Of a stretch of DNA of 64,000 bases, positions 18,690-27,366 are shown one piece after another (position 1 is the first letter of the stretch; every line of letters begins with the position of its first letter). Under the pieces are notes generated by a model that worked only from the letters and a program-made list of their open reading frames with translations, was not told the origin of the DNA and did not search any database. The stretch comes from Pseudonocardia hydrocarbonoxydans. GTDB lineage: Bacteria; Actinomycetota; Actinomycetes; Mycobacteriales; Pseudonocardiaceae. Where the stretch lies: assembly GCF_006539565.1 (NCBI RefSeq), contig NZ_BJNG01000001.1, forward strand, positions 1 through 64,000. The letters are read 5' to 3'. Position numbers and translations under genes: made by a program.

Positions 18690-19244
18690 TCAGACGTACT
18701 CCATCACCAGCACCGCGGCACACCCGGCGACCACCGCCTGGTAGGTGTGCGGGCGGTCGCCGGGGAAGCGGGCGTAGTCGCCCACACCGAGCTCCACCTC
18801 CCCGCCCACCGGCCCCGCCCGCCACCGCCCCGCCGTGACCAGCAGGTGCTCGGTCGTGCCGGGGATGTGGGCGTGGGCCTCGCGGGCCGCACCGGGCTCG
18901 GCGGTGATCACGTGCAGGTCCCGCCGGGCGCCGGGCGGGCAGGCCGCGAGCAGCGTGCCGGTGAACGGGGAGTGCTCCGACGCCAGCGCCAGGCCCTCCC
19001 CGGCGCGGATCACCCGCACCGGTGATTCGACGGGGTCGACGAGCCGGCTGAACGGGACGTCGAGCACGACCGCGATGGCCCACAGCGTCTCCACGCTCGG
19101 GTTGCCCGACCCCGACTCCAGCTGCGACAGCGTCGACTTCGCGATCCCGGCCCGCCGGGCCAGCTCGGCGAGCGAGATGCCCATCCGCTCGCGTTCGCGG
19201 CGCAGGGCGGCGGCGATGGCGGCGAGCGGCGCTGTTCGTTCCAT
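18690..19244 (-). CDS. XRE-family regulator with cupin sensor, next to azlCD
   Basis: A 184-residue regulator. An N-terminal helix-turn-helix (ISLAELARRAGIAKSTLSQL) is joined to a C-terminal cupin (EAHAHIPGTTEHLLVTAGRW, GVGDYARFPGDRPHTYQA). HTH-cupin proteins of this type often control a neighbouring amino-acid or small-molecule transporter. It is divergent from azlC; two inverted repeats GTTCG-n6-CGAAC flank its start and the azlC start, the likely operators. It probably controls both genes in response to a branched-chain amino acid or related ligand. Confidence 0.88.
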   Translation of the reverse strand: MERTAPLAAIAAALRRERERMGISLAELARRAGIAKSTLSQLESGSGNPSVETLWAIAVVLDVPFSRLVDPVESPVRVIRAGEGLALASEHSPFTGTLLAACPPGARRDLHVITAEPGAAREAHAHIPGTTEHLLVTAGRWRAGPVGGEVELGVGDYARFPGDRPHTYQAVVAGCAAVLVMEYV

Positions 19245-19254
19245 CGGACTCCCT

Positions 19255-19270
19255 GTTCGGCTTGACGAAC
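19255..19270. promoter_or_regulatory. putative operator 1 of the azl regulator
   Basis: GTTCG-GGCTTGA region reading GTTCGGCTTGACGAAC: an inverted repeat with a six-base spacer, 11 bases upstream of the regulator start. It overlaps TTGACG (19262-19267), a possible -35 box for azlC. The same arms and spacer recur at 19303-19318. Confidence 0.6.
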
Positions 19271-19298
19271 GCTGGCGAGGTTGTTCAGTCTAGTGGAC

Positions 19299-19955
19299 AT
19301 GCGTTCGCTCAATCGAACGGACGGCCTGCGTGACGTCCTCGCGCTCGCCTCCGCGGTCGGGGTGGTCGGCGCCTCGTTCGGGGCACTGGCCGCCGCGGCC
19401 GGGCTCTCGCCCGCGCTGACGGTCGGGATGTCGCTGCTCGTGTTCGCCGGGGGATCGCAGTTCCTGGTGGTGAGCGTGGTCGCGGCGGGCGGGAGCCCGC
19501 TGGCCGCGGTCGTCGCCGGGCTGCTGATCAACGCCCGGCACCTGCCGTTCGGCCTCGCCGTCGCCCCGGCCGTGGGCCGCTCGTGGCCGGCGCGGCTGTT
19601 CGGCGCGCACATCCTGATCGACGAGTCGACCGCCTACGCCCGCTCCCGCCCCGGCGACGCCCGCCGCGCGTTCTGGACCAGCGGCGTCGCCCTGTTCGTG
19701 TTCTGGAACCTCGGCACGGTGGTGGGCCTGCTGGGCGGGTCGGCGGTGCCCGACCCCGACGCGTTCGGCATCGACGCCGCGTTCCCCGCCGCGCTGCTCG
19801 CGCTGCTGCTGCCCGGCCTGCGCGCCGCCGACACCCGCCGCGTCGGGCTCGCGGCCGCCGCGGCCGCGCTCGTCGCCACCCCGTTCCTGCCGCCGGGCCT
19901 CCCGGTGCTGATCGGCCTGCTCGGCCTGGCCGTCGCCGGGCGGGGGGAGCGGTGA
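19299..19955 (+). CDS. azlC: AzlC-type branched-chain amino acid exporter, large subunit
   Basis: A 218-residue polytopic membrane protein. LAAAAGLSPALTVGMSLLVF, AGGSQFLVVSVVAAGGSPL and INARHLPFGLAVAP are characteristic of AzlC/LIV-E exporters. It pairs with the small AzlD subunit, whose GTG overlaps its stop. Start ATG 19299; an operator-like repeat covers the first codons. It exports branched-chain amino acids or analogues by family knowledge; the real substrate here is unknown. Confidence 0.9.
   Translation: MRSLNRTDGLRDVLALASAVGVVGASFGALAAAAGLSPALTVGMSLLVFAGGSQFLVVSVVAAGGSPLAAVVAGLLINARHLPFGLAVAPAVGRSWPARLFGAHILIDESTAYARSRPGDARRAFWTSGVALFVFWNLGTVVGLLGGSAVPDPDAFGIDAAFPAALLALLLPGLRAADTRRVGLAAAAAALVATPFLPPGLPVLIGLLGLAVAGRGER
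19303..19318. promoter_or_regulatory. putative operator 2 of the azl regulator
   Basis: GTTCGCTCAATCGAAC is a second copy of GTTCG-n6-CGAAC, centred 48 bp from the first and lying on the first codons of azlC. Binding at both sites could loop or block the shared promoter. Confidence 0.6.
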
Positions 19956-20260
19956 ACTGGCCCGCCGTGCTGGCCCTGGCCGCCGGCACCTACCTGATGC
20001 GCCTGTCCGGGCTGGTGCTGCGGGACCGGATGGCGCTGTCGCCACGGGTGGAGCGGCTGCTCGACCTCGGGGCCACCGCCCTGCTCGTCGCGCTGCTGGC
20101 CACCGCCGCGCTCACCCAGGACGGCGGGTTCGCCGGGTGGGCCCGCACCGGGGGCGTCGCGGCCGGGGCGCTCGCCGCCTGGCGCCGGGTGCCGTTCGTG
20201 CTGGTGGTGGTGCTGGCCGCCGCCACGACCGCGGGGTTGCGCCTCCTCGGGGTGCCGTGA
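19952..20260 (+). CDS. azlD: AzlD-type exporter small subunit
   Basis: A 102-residue protein with about three to four hydrophobic helices: NWPAVLALAAGTYLMRLSGL, a second segment LLDLGATALLVALLATAAL, and a C-terminal VPFVLVVVLAAATTAGLRLL. It follows azlC with a GTGA overlap, the standard arrangement for the two-component exporter. Confidence 0.88.
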   Translation: MNWPAVLALAAGTYLMRLSGLVLRDRMALSPRVERLLDLGATALLVALLATAALTQDGGFAGWARTGGVAAGALAAWRRVPFVLVVVLAAATTAGLRLLGVP

Positions 20261-20287
20261 GCGGGCCGGTAGGGAAGGCTCGGGCAC

Positions 20288-21685
20288 GTGCACTGTCTGG
20301 TGATCGGGGCGACCGGCTACGTCGGCGCCCGCCTCGTGCCCCATCTGCGTTCCGCCGGGCACGCCGTCCGCGTGCTCGTCCGTGACGAGGCCAAGCTCGA
20401 CCGCCTCCCGTGGGCGAGCGACGTCGACCGGGTCGTCGGCGACGTCGCGGCCGCGGCCGACCGCGCCTGCGCGGGCGTCGACGCGGTGTTCTACCTGGTG
20501 CACTCCATGGACGGCCCGGGGTACGCCCGCCGCGACCGCGAGGCCGCCGAGCGGCTCGCCGCCGCCGCGGGGGCCGCGGGCGTGCGGCGGGTGGTCTACC
20601 TGGGCGGGCTGCAGCCTGCGGGATCGGAGAACTCCGCGCACCTCGCGTCGCGCCGCGAGACCGGTGACGCCCTGCTCGCGGGCCCGGTGCCCGCCGCGGT
20701 GCTGCAGGCCGGGATCGTCGTCGGGGCGGGGTCGGCCAGCTTCGAGATGATCCGGCACCTCGCCACGCTCTCGCCGGTGCTGCCGCTGCCCGACCGCGCC
20801 TGGAACGCCGTGCAGCCCATCGGCATCGACGACGTGCTGCACCACCTCACCGCCTGCCTCGACCTCCCCGACGACGTCAACCGCACCTTCGACATCGGCG
20901 GCGCGGAGGTCCTGTCCTTCCGCGAGCTGATGACGGGGTTCGCCGCGGTCGCGGGCCGGGTCCGCCCGGTCACGGTGCCGGTGCCGGTGTCGGCGCCGCG
21001 GATGCTCGCCCGCGCCGTCCAGGCCCTGACGCCCGTCGACCGTCATCTGGCCGGCCCCCTGCTGGAGTCGATGGCCCACGACCTGATCGTCCGCGACGAC
21101 CCGCCGAACGGCCCCCCGCCCGGCGGCCCCACCGGCTACGCGGAGGCGGTGCGCCGCGCGCTCGCCGAGGAGGGCGCGGCCGGCCGCGTGCCCACGGACC
21201 TGCCCGAACCGGAGCTGCACAGCGAGCACGTCGAGGACGTCGCCGCGCCCGCCGCGGTGCTGTGGGAGGTGATCAGCGGCGTCGGCGGCGAGAACGGCTG
21301 GTACACCGTGCCCGGGGTGTGGGCGCTGCGCGGCGGGCTCGACCGGCTGCTCGGCGGCGTCGGCGCCCGGCGCAGCAGGCCCGCGCGGCTCGTCGAGGGG
21401 GCGGAGCTGGACTGGTGGCGCGTGGAGGAGGTCGTCGAGGGCCGCTCGCTGCTGCTGCGCGCGGAGACGAAGACCCCCGGCACGGTGTTCCTGGAGCTGC
21501 GGGCCGAGCCGGTCGACGACGGGCGCAGCCGCTACGTCCAGCGCGTCACGTTCCGGCCCGACGGCCTGTCCGGCTTCGCCTACTGGTACGCCCAGCTGCC
21601 CGCGCACGACTTCGTGTTCGCCGTCATGGCGCGCACGATCGCCGGGGTGGCCGCGGGCCGCGTCACACGGCGACCCGTCCGCTGA
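20288..21685 (+). CDS. NAD(P)-binding SDR-type protein with DUF2867 domain
   Basis: A 465-residue fusion. The N-terminal atypical SDR domain begins CLVIGATGYVGARLVPHL (Rossmann GxTGYVG) and includes YLVHSMDGPGYARRDREAA and VVYLGGLQP. From about residue 320 a DUF2867/polyketide-cyclase-like domain follows (SEHVEDVAAPAAVLWEVISG, ENGWYTVPGVWALRG). This architecture is common in Actinobacteria and cyanobacteria, with no fixed substrate. Its 3' end overlaps the convergent MFS gene by 23 bases. Confidence 0.85.
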   Translation: MHCLVIGATGYVGARLVPHLRSAGHAVRVLVRDEAKLDRLPWASDVDRVVGDVAAAADRACAGVDAVFYLVHSMDGPGYARRDREAAERLAAAAGAAGVRRVVYLGGLQPAGSENSAHLASRRETGDALLAGPVPAAVLQAGIVVGAGSASFEMIRHLATLSPVLPLPDRAWNAVQPIGIDDVLHHLTACLDLPDDVNRTFDIGGAEVLSFRELMTGFAAVAGRVRPVTVPVPVSAPRMLARAVQALTPVDRHLAGPLLESMAHDLIVRDDPPNGPPPGGPTGYAEAVRRALAEEGAAGRVPTDLPEPELHSEHVEDVAAPAAVLWEVISGVGGENGWYTVPGVWALRGGLDRLLGGVGARRSRPARLVEGAELDWWRVEEVVEGRSLLLRAETKTPGTVFLELRAEPVDDGRSRYVQRVTFRPDGLSGFAYWYAQLPAHDFVFAVMARTIAGVAAGRVTRRPVR

Positions 21686-22838
21686 CCAGCCGCCGCGCCG
21701 CGGGCAGGGCCAGCAGCGCGGCGTAGACCGCGATGACGACGGCGAGCACGCCGAGCGGAACGGTGAACCCGGCGTCACCCCCGGCGACCGACAGCAGCAG
21801 CGGCACGCCGAAGCCGAGGTAGGCGCAGGCGTAGAAGGTGCCGGTCAGGGCGCCGCGGGCGGTGGGCGCGGCCAGCTCGCCCACCATCGTCAACCCGGCG
21901 GCCAGACACAGCCCGTAGCCGACGCCGAGCAGCAGCGCCACGGGCACGAGCAGCGGCCACGCGCCCGTGGCCACGCCGACCAGCGCGAGCCCGAACCCGG
22001 CCGCGCCGACGCCGAGCCCCGTCGGCCCGGCGGCGACGTAACCGATGCGCTTCCCCAGCGGCTGCGCGAACACCCCGGTGAGCAGGGTCACCCCTGCCAC
22101 CAGTCCGGTGATGGCCACCGCGATCTGCGGCATCGACGGCGTCAGCAGCAGCGGCAGCACCGTCACCGCGGTGGACGGGAAGGTGAACACCCCGATCGCG
22201 ACGGGCAGCACCACGACCAGGAACGGGATGCGCGCCCCCGGGGGCACGCCGAGGTTCACCCACGGGCCGGCGCGGCGGTCGGCGGGCGCGAGGGTCTCCG
22301 GCACCCTCGGCAGCAGGGCCAGCCCGACGAGCATCAGCGCCACGTGCACGAGGTAGGGCAGCACCGTGGGCAGCGGCAGCCACTGCGCCATCAGCCCCGA
22401 CACCAGTGGCCCGATCGCCCAGCCGCCGCCCAGCGCCGCCGTGGTCAGCCGGGCGGCGCGGGCCGGGTCGCCGACCAGCTCGCCCAGCCACGCGGTGCCG
22501 ACGCTGAACACCACGCCCGACACCGCGCCCTGCAGGAACCGGCCGAGGAACAGCAGCGCCACCGAGCCCGACGCCCCGAGGAACAGCAGCGAGGTGAGGA
22601 TCGAGAGCACCACGAACGGCACGACGACGCGGCGGCGCCCGAACCGGTCCGACGCGGGCCCGGCCAGCAGCAGCGCCGGGACCAGCCCCGCGGCGTAGAC
22701 GCCGAACGCGCCGGTCAGCGCGTCCGAGGACAGGCCGAGCAGGTCGCGGTAGACCAGCAGCAGCGGGGTGGGCACGTTGGTGCCGAACGCGACCACGAAG
22801 ACGGCGGTCCAGAGAGCGGCGACGGCGCGACGGTGCAC
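21663..22838 (-). CDS. MFS transporter
   Basis: A 391-residue twelve-helix permease. The typical MFS loop 2-3 signature appears as LLAGPASDRFGRRRVV, with helix 1 ALWTAVFVVAFGTNVPTPL. Substrate unknown; the family includes many drug and sugar-efflux proteins. GTG 22838 lies nine bases downstream of the EF-G2 stop on the same strand, so the two may be co-transcribed. Confidence 0.85.
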   Translation of the reverse strand: MHRRAVAALWTAVFVVAFGTNVPTPLLLVYRDLLGLSSDALTGAFGVYAAGLVPALLLAGPASDRFGRRRVVVPFVVLSILTSLLFLGASGSVALLFLGRFLQGAVSGVVFSVGTAWLGELVGDPARAARLTTAALGGGWAIGPLVSGLMAQWLPLPTVLPYLVHVALMLVGLALLPRVPETLAPADRRAGPWVNLGVPPGARIPFLVVVLPVAIGVFTFPSTAVTVLPLLLTPSMPQIAVAITGLVAGVTLLTGVFAQPLGKRIGYVAAGPTGLGVGAAGFGLALVGVATGAWPLLVPVALLLGVGYGLCLAAGLTMVGELAAPTARGALTGTFYACAYLGFGVPLLLSVAGGDAGFTVPLGVLAVVIAVYAALLALPAARRLVSGRVAV

Positions 22839-22847
22839 CCGGCGACG

Positions 22848-24968
22848 CTACCCCGCGGGCGCCACGTCGTACCGGGCGAAGCGACGGGTGAAGGTGGCCG
22901 TGCCGGAGGTCATCGCGCGGGTGTCGACGGCGTAGCGCAGCAGCTCGGTGCACGGCACCTCGGCGCGCACCAGGGTACGCCCGGGGGTGTCGGCCTCGGT
23001 GCCCAGCACCCGGCCGCGCCGCCCGGACAGGTCGCCGAGCACGGCGCCGAGGTGCTCGTCGGGGATCCGGACGCACACCTCGTCGAAGGGCTCCAGCAGC
23101 AGCGTCCCGCAGACCGCGGCCGCCTCCCGCAGCGCGAGCGCCCCCGCGGTCTGGAACGCGGCGTCGGAGGAGTCGACGGAGTGGGCCTTGCCGTCGACCA
23201 GCGTGGCCCGGACGTCGACGACGGGGTGGTGGTCGTCGTCGAGCCCGCGCTGCAGCTGCGCCCGGATGCCCTTCTCCACGCTCGGGACGAACTGCGTCGG
23301 CACCGAGCCGCCCACCACCGCGGAGACGAACTCGAACCCCGACCCGCGCGGGAGCGGCTCGAACTCGACGTGGCAGACCGCGTACTGGCCGTGCCCGCCG
23401 CTCTGCTTGACGTGCCGGCCGGTGACGCGCCCGGGCGCGGCGAGGGTGACCCGCAGCGGGACCCGCACCGGCTCGGTGTCGACCCCGATCCCCGAGCCCG
23501 CGGCCCCGCCCGAGCGCAGCCGTGACAGCACGACGTCGGCGTGGGCCTCGCCCATGCACCACAGCACGGTCTGGTGGGTCTCGGCGTTGCGCTCCAGCAC
23601 CAGCGTGGGATCGGCGGCGACGATCTTGCCCAGCGCCTTGACCAGGCCGTCCTCGTCGCCACGGGTACGGGCGGTGACGGCGATCGGCAGCAGCGGCTCG
23701 GGCAGGTCCCAGCAGGACAGCAGCAGCGGGTCGTCGGCGGCGGACACGGTGTCGCCCGTCTCGGCCGAGCCGAGGCGGGTCAGCGCCGCGATGTCGCCCG
23801 CCACGACGGCGTCGACCTCGTGCAGCGTGGCCCCCAGCGGGACGTGGACGTGGGCGAGGCGCTCGTCGTCGTCGTGGGAGTGGTCGGCGCCGCGCTGGCG
23901 CGGGATCGCCGTCTGCCCCCAGGCGGGGTGCCCGCTGACGTGCACGACGGAGTCGGGCCGCAGCGTCCCGGAGAACACGCGCACCAGCGACACCCGTCCC
24001 ACGTAGGCGTCGGCGGAGGTGCGGACGACCTCGGCGGCCAGCGGGCCGTCCGGGTCGGCGGACAGGGACTCGCGCGGGCTGCCGTCGATGTTGCAGACCG
24101 GCGGCAGCGGGTGCTCCAGCGGGGAGGGGAACCCGCCCGCGAGCACCTCCAGCAGGGCGTCCAGGCCGATCCCGCCCATCGCGCAGACCGGCACGACGGG
24201 GTGGAACGACCCGCGCGCGACCGCGGTCTCCAGGTCGGCGACCAGCGTGGCGAACTCGATGTCCTCGCCCTCGAGGTAGCGCTCCATGAGCGACTCGTCC
24301 TCGGACTGCTCGATGATCCCCTCGATGAGCTCGGCCCGGGCCTCGCGCGCCCCCGGCGGCGCCTGGCCCGGGGGGGTGCGGGAGAGCAGGCCGTAGATGC
24401 CGGTGAGGCGCTCGCCGATGCGGATCGGCAGGTAGAGCGGGGCGACGCCGGCGCCGAAGGACTCCCGGCAGGCGGCGATCGTCGCCTCCAGGTCGGCGCG
24501 CGGCCCGTCGCAGCGGGCGACGACCACCGCCCGCGGCATCCCGACCGCCGCGCACTCCTCCCACTGCGCCACCGTCGCCGGGTTGATCCGGCCCTCGCGC
24601 CCCTCGTCGGCGGCGACGACGAACAGCGCGGCGTCCGCGGCGCGCAGCCCGGCCCGCAGCTCGCCGACGAAGTCGCCGTAGCCGGGGGTGTCGATCAGGT
24701 TGATCTTGATGCCGTCGTGCAGGACGGACGCCACGGACAGCGCGACCGAGCGCTGCTGGCGGACCGCGGCCGGGTCGTGGTCGCCGACGGTGGTGCCCTC
24801 GGTGACCGAGCCCGCCCGCGGGATCGTCCCGGTGTGCGCGAGCAGCGCCTCCACCAGCGTCGTCTTGCCCGACCCGGACGGCCCGACCAGGACCACGTTC
24901 CGGATGTCGGTGGGCGAGACGGCGGCCCTCGTGGTCCGCGTCCGCTCGCTCGTCGCTCTGCCGGCCAT
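22848..24968 (-). CDS. fusA2: elongation factor G-like GTPase (EF-G2 type)
   Basis: A 706-residue translational-GTPase homologue with all EF-G domains: P-loop GPSGSGKTT (G29-T37), switch II DTPGYGD, and C-terminal KQSGGHGQYAVCHVEFEPL. It differs from canonical EF-G: the G1 motif lacks AHIDAGKTT, and the NKxD base-recognition motif reads ARCD in VVVARCDGPRADL. It matches the actinobacterial EF-G2 paralogue, whose ribosomal role is uncertain. ATG 24968 has GAGGTGG just upstream; GTG 24977 is an alternative. Confidence 0.88.
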   Translation of the reverse strand: MAGRATSERTRTTRAAVSPTDIRNVVLVGPSGSGKTTLVEALLAHTGTIPRAGSVTEGTTVGDHDPAAVRQQRSVALSVASVLHDGIKINLIDTPGYGDFVGELRAGLRAADAALFVVAADEGREGRINPATVAQWEECAAVGMPRAVVVARCDGPRADLEATIAACRESFGAGVAPLYLPIRIGERLTGIYGLLSRTPPGQAPPGAREARAELIEGIIEQSEDESLMERYLEGEDIEFATLVADLETAVARGSFHPVVPVCAMGGIGLDALLEVLAGGFPSPLEHPLPPVCNIDGSPRESLSADPDGPLAAEVVRTSADAYVGRVSLVRVFSGTLRPDSVVHVSGHPAWGQTAIPRQRGADHSHDDDERLAHVHVPLGATLHEVDAVVAGDIAALTRLGSAETGDTVSAADDPLLLSCWDLPEPLLPIAVTARTRGDEDGLVKALGKIVAADPTLVLERNAETHQTVLWCMGEAHADVVLSRLRSGGAAGSGIGVDTEPVRVPLRVTLAAPGRVTGRHVKQSGGHGQYAVCHVEFEPLPRGSGFEFVSAVVGGSVPTQFVPSVEKGIRAQLQRGLDDDHHPVVDVRATLVDGKAHSVDSSDAAFQTAGALALREAAAVCGTLLLEPFDEVCVRIPDEHLGAVLGDLSGRRGRVLGTEADTPGRTLVRAEVPCTELLRYAVDTRAMTSGTATFTRRFARYDVAPAG

Positions 24969-25083
24969 GGTGACCACCTCGTCCCCGTCGACGTGTGCGC
25001 CATCTCACACCTCCGACCGGCTCGGGACAAGACCAGAACGGTCAGAACCCGGGCCCGCTGGCGCTCGCCGGTAGGGTCGCGCC

Positions 25084-26478
25084 GTGGCAGTCCCCGGTCC
25101 CGGTTACGCGATCACCGCCCGTGTCGAGGTCCCGTCGTCCGCGAGCGCGGCCGGCGACCTCACGATGGCCGTCGGCCGCGTGGGGGGTGTCGTCACCGCG
25201 TTCGACGTGGTCGAGGCGGCTACCGCCACGCTCGTCGTCGACATCTCCTGCAACGCGCTGAACGAGGGGCACGCGCAGGAGATCACCGCGGCGCTGGAGG
25301 CGCTGCCCGGCGTGCGCGTCCGCAAGGTCTCCGACCGGACGTTCCTGCTGCACCTGGGCGGCAAGCTCTCGGTGGAGTCCAAGGTCGGCCTGCGCAACCG
25401 CGACGACCTCTCGCGCGCCTACACCCCCGGCGTCGCCCGGGTCTGCCAGGCGATCGCGGCCAACCCCGCCGACGCCCGGCGCCTGACGATCAAGCGCAAC
25501 ACCGTCGCCGTCGTCACCGACGGGTCGGCGGTGCTCGGCCTGGGCAACCTCGGCGCGGCCGCCGCGATGCCGGTGATGGAGGGCAAGGCGGCGCTGTTCA
25601 AGCGGTTCGCGGGCGTCGACGCCTGGCCGGTCGCCCTCGACACCCAGGACACCGAGGAGATCATCCGGACCGTCCAGATCCTCGCCCCGGCCTACGGGGG
25701 CATCAACCTCGAGGACATCGCCGCGCCCCGGTGCTTCGAGATCGAGGCCCGGCTGCGCGAGCTGCTCGACATCCCGGTCTTCCACGACGACCAGCACGGC
25801 ACCGCGGTGGTGGTGCTCGGCGCGCTGCGCAACGCGCTGCGCGTCGTGGACAAGAAGCTCTCCGACTGCCGGGTCGTCGTGTGCGGCGTCGGCGCGGCGG
25901 GCTCGGCGATCATCCGGCTGCTGCAGTCGGGCGCGCCGGGGGAGGTGCTCGCCGTCGACATCGACGGGATCGTGCACACCGGGCGTCCCGGCCTCGACGA
26001 CAACCTCGCCTCCATCGCCGCCATGACCAACCCCTCCGGCACCTCCGGCACGCTGGCCGACGCCCTCGTCGGTGCCGACGTGTTCATCGGGGTCTCCGCG
26101 CCCGACCTGTTCGGCGCCGACGAGCTCGCCACCATGGCCCCCGACGCGATCGTGTTCGCCCTGGCCAACCCCGACCCGGAGGTCGACCCCCCGCTCGCCC
26201 TGCAGCACGCGGCCGTCGTGGCGACCGGGCGGTCGGACTACCCGAACCAGATCAACAACGTGCTCGCCTTCCCCGGGGTGTTCCGCGGCCTGCTCGACGC
26301 CCACGCCCGCGACATCACCGACGCCATGCTGCTCGCCGCGTCCGCCGCCATCGCCGACGTGGTACCCGAGCCCAACGCCAGCTTCATCGTGCCGAGCGTG
26401 TTCGACGCGGCGGTGGCGCCCGCGGTCGCCGAGGCGGTCCGGCAGGCCACGGCCAAGAAGGACGTCGCCCCCACCTGA
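25084..26478 (+). CDS. NAD(P)-dependent malic enzyme with N-terminal ACT domain
   Basis: A 464-residue oxidative decarboxylase converting malate to pyruvate and CO2. Residues 1-85 form an ACT-like regulatory domain ([20 protein letters not shown]). The catalytic part carries [67 protein letters not shown] and the NAD site [13 protein letters not shown]. The ACT domain suggests amino-acid control; the ligand is not known. GTG 25084 has TAGGGT about seven bases upstream, so it may be leaderless. Confidence 0.93.
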   Translation: MAVPGPGYAITARVEVPSSASAAGDLTMAVGRVGGVVTAFDVVEAATATLVVDISCNALNEGHAQEITAALEALPGVRVRKVSDRTFLLHLGGKLSVESKVGLRNRDDLSRAYTPGVARVCQAIAANPADARRLTIKRNTVAVVTDGSAVLGLGNLGAAAAMPVMEGKAALFKRFAGVDAWPVALDTQDTEEIIRTVQILAPAYGGINLEDIAAPRCFEIEARLRELLDIPVFHDDQHGTAVVVLGALRNALRVVDKKLSDCRVVVCGVGAAGSAIIRLLQSGAPGEVLAVDIDGIVHTGRPGLDDNLASIAAMTNPSGTSGTLADALVGADVFIGVSAPDLFGADELATMAPDAIVFALANPDPEVDPPLALQHAAVVATGRSDYPNQINNVLAFPGVFRGLLDAHARDITDAMLLAASAAIADVVPEPNASFIVPSVFDAAVAPAVAEAVRQATAKKDVAPT

Positions 26479-26542
26479 CCCCACGAGTCGGGACATCCGT
26501 GCGACCGAATCGGCGGATCCGTGCGCGACTACCCTCGACGAC

Positions 26543-27160
26543 GTGGTTCCCGTGATCGGAGTACTGGCCCTGCAGGGCGACGTCCGCGAGCACCTGGCCG
26601 CTCTGGCCGCGTGCGGCGCGCGGGCGGTGCCGGTCCGTCGCCCGGCCGAGCTCGCCGCCGTCGACGCGGTGGTGCTGCCCGGCGGGGAGTCGACGACGAT
26701 GAGCCGGCTGCTGGTCACCTTCGAGCTGCTCGAACCGCTGCGGGCCCGCATCGCCGAGGGGATGCCGGCCTACGGTTCGTGCGCCGGGATGATCCTGCTG
26801 GCCCGCGAGGTCCTCGACGGCCGTCCCGACCAGGAACAGCTCGGCGGCCTCGACGTCGTGGTGCGCCGCAACGCGTTCGGCCGCCAGGTCGACTCGTTCG
26901 AGACCGACCTCGACGTCGACGGAGTGGTGGGCGACCCGGTCCGCGCCGTGTTCATCCGCGCCCCGTGGGTGGAGAAGGCGGGCGGCGACGTCGAGATCCT
27001 GGCCACGGTGCCCGACCGCACGGTGACCGGGGCCGGCACCGGGGAGGCGGCGGGCCGGCCGGTGGCGGTGCGCCAGGGCCAGGTGCTCGCGACGGCCTTC
27101 CACCCCGAACTGACCGGCGACCTGCGCATCCACGACCTGTTCGTGCAGATGCTCCGCTGA
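26543..27160 (+). CDS. pdxT: pyridoxal 5'-phosphate synthase glutaminase subunit
   Basis: A 205-residue class I glutaminase that supplies ammonia to PdxS. The nucleophile lies in GSCAGM (C80), the dyad in FHPEL (H187, E189), and the N-terminus [15 protein letters not shown] is characteristic. GTG 26543 or GTG 26552 could start it; the first gives the usual length. No pdxS lies upstream here, unlike the compact mycobacterial order. C-rich DNA and 55-bp repeats follow immediately. Confidence 0.95.
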   Translation: MVPVIGVLALQGDVREHLAALAACGARAVPVRRPAELAAVDAVVLPGGESTTMSRLLVTFELLEPLRARIAEGMPAYGSCAGMILLAREVLDGRPDQEQLGGLDVVVRRNAFGRQVDSFETDLDVDGVVGDPVRAVFIRAPWVEKAGGDVEILATVPDRTVTGAGTGEAAGRPVAVRQGQVLATAFHPELTGDLRIHDLFVQMLR

Positions 27161-27162
27161 CC

Positions 27163-27222
27163 CACCCCCGCCCCGCCCCCCGCCCGCCCGCCCGCCCGCC
27201 CGCCCAGCCCCCCACCCCCGGG
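27163..27222. repeat. C-rich tract with CGCC tandem repeat
   Basis: An almost pure cytosine/guanine tract after pdxT, containing six perfect CGCC units at 27181-27204. The complementary strand has many G-runs and could fold as a quadruplex. A matching G-rich tract lies at 28466-28526 on the + strand. No gene is present in either. Confidence 0.8.
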
Positions 27223-27277
27223 TTGCAGTGGGGTGGCTTTACTGCAACGTGGCTGGAGTGAAGCCACCCCACTGCAA
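27223..27277. repeat. 55-bp inverted-repeat element, copy 1
   Basis: A 25-base unit beginning TTGCAGTGGGGTGGCTT and ending ACTGCAA, a five-base spacer, then an inverted near-copy of the same unit. The unit itself has TTGCAGT/ACTGCAA ends. As RNA it would form a long hairpin and could act as a bidirectional terminator. Confidence 0.85.
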
Positions 27278-27311
27278 TGGGTGGCGTGGCCCCGGCCCGG
27301 GCCGGGCCGGG

Positions 27312-27366
27312 TCGCAATGGGGTGGCTCTACTGCAACCAGACGGGAGTGGAGCCACCCTGCTGCGA
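27312..27366. repeat. 55-bp inverted-repeat element, copy 2
   Basis: The same 25-5-25 layout as the element at 27223, diverged at several positions (starts TCGCAATGGGGTGGCTC). It overlaps the last 13 codons of the AbiEi-like gene on the minus strand, so that protein ends inside a repeat. Confidence 0.85.
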
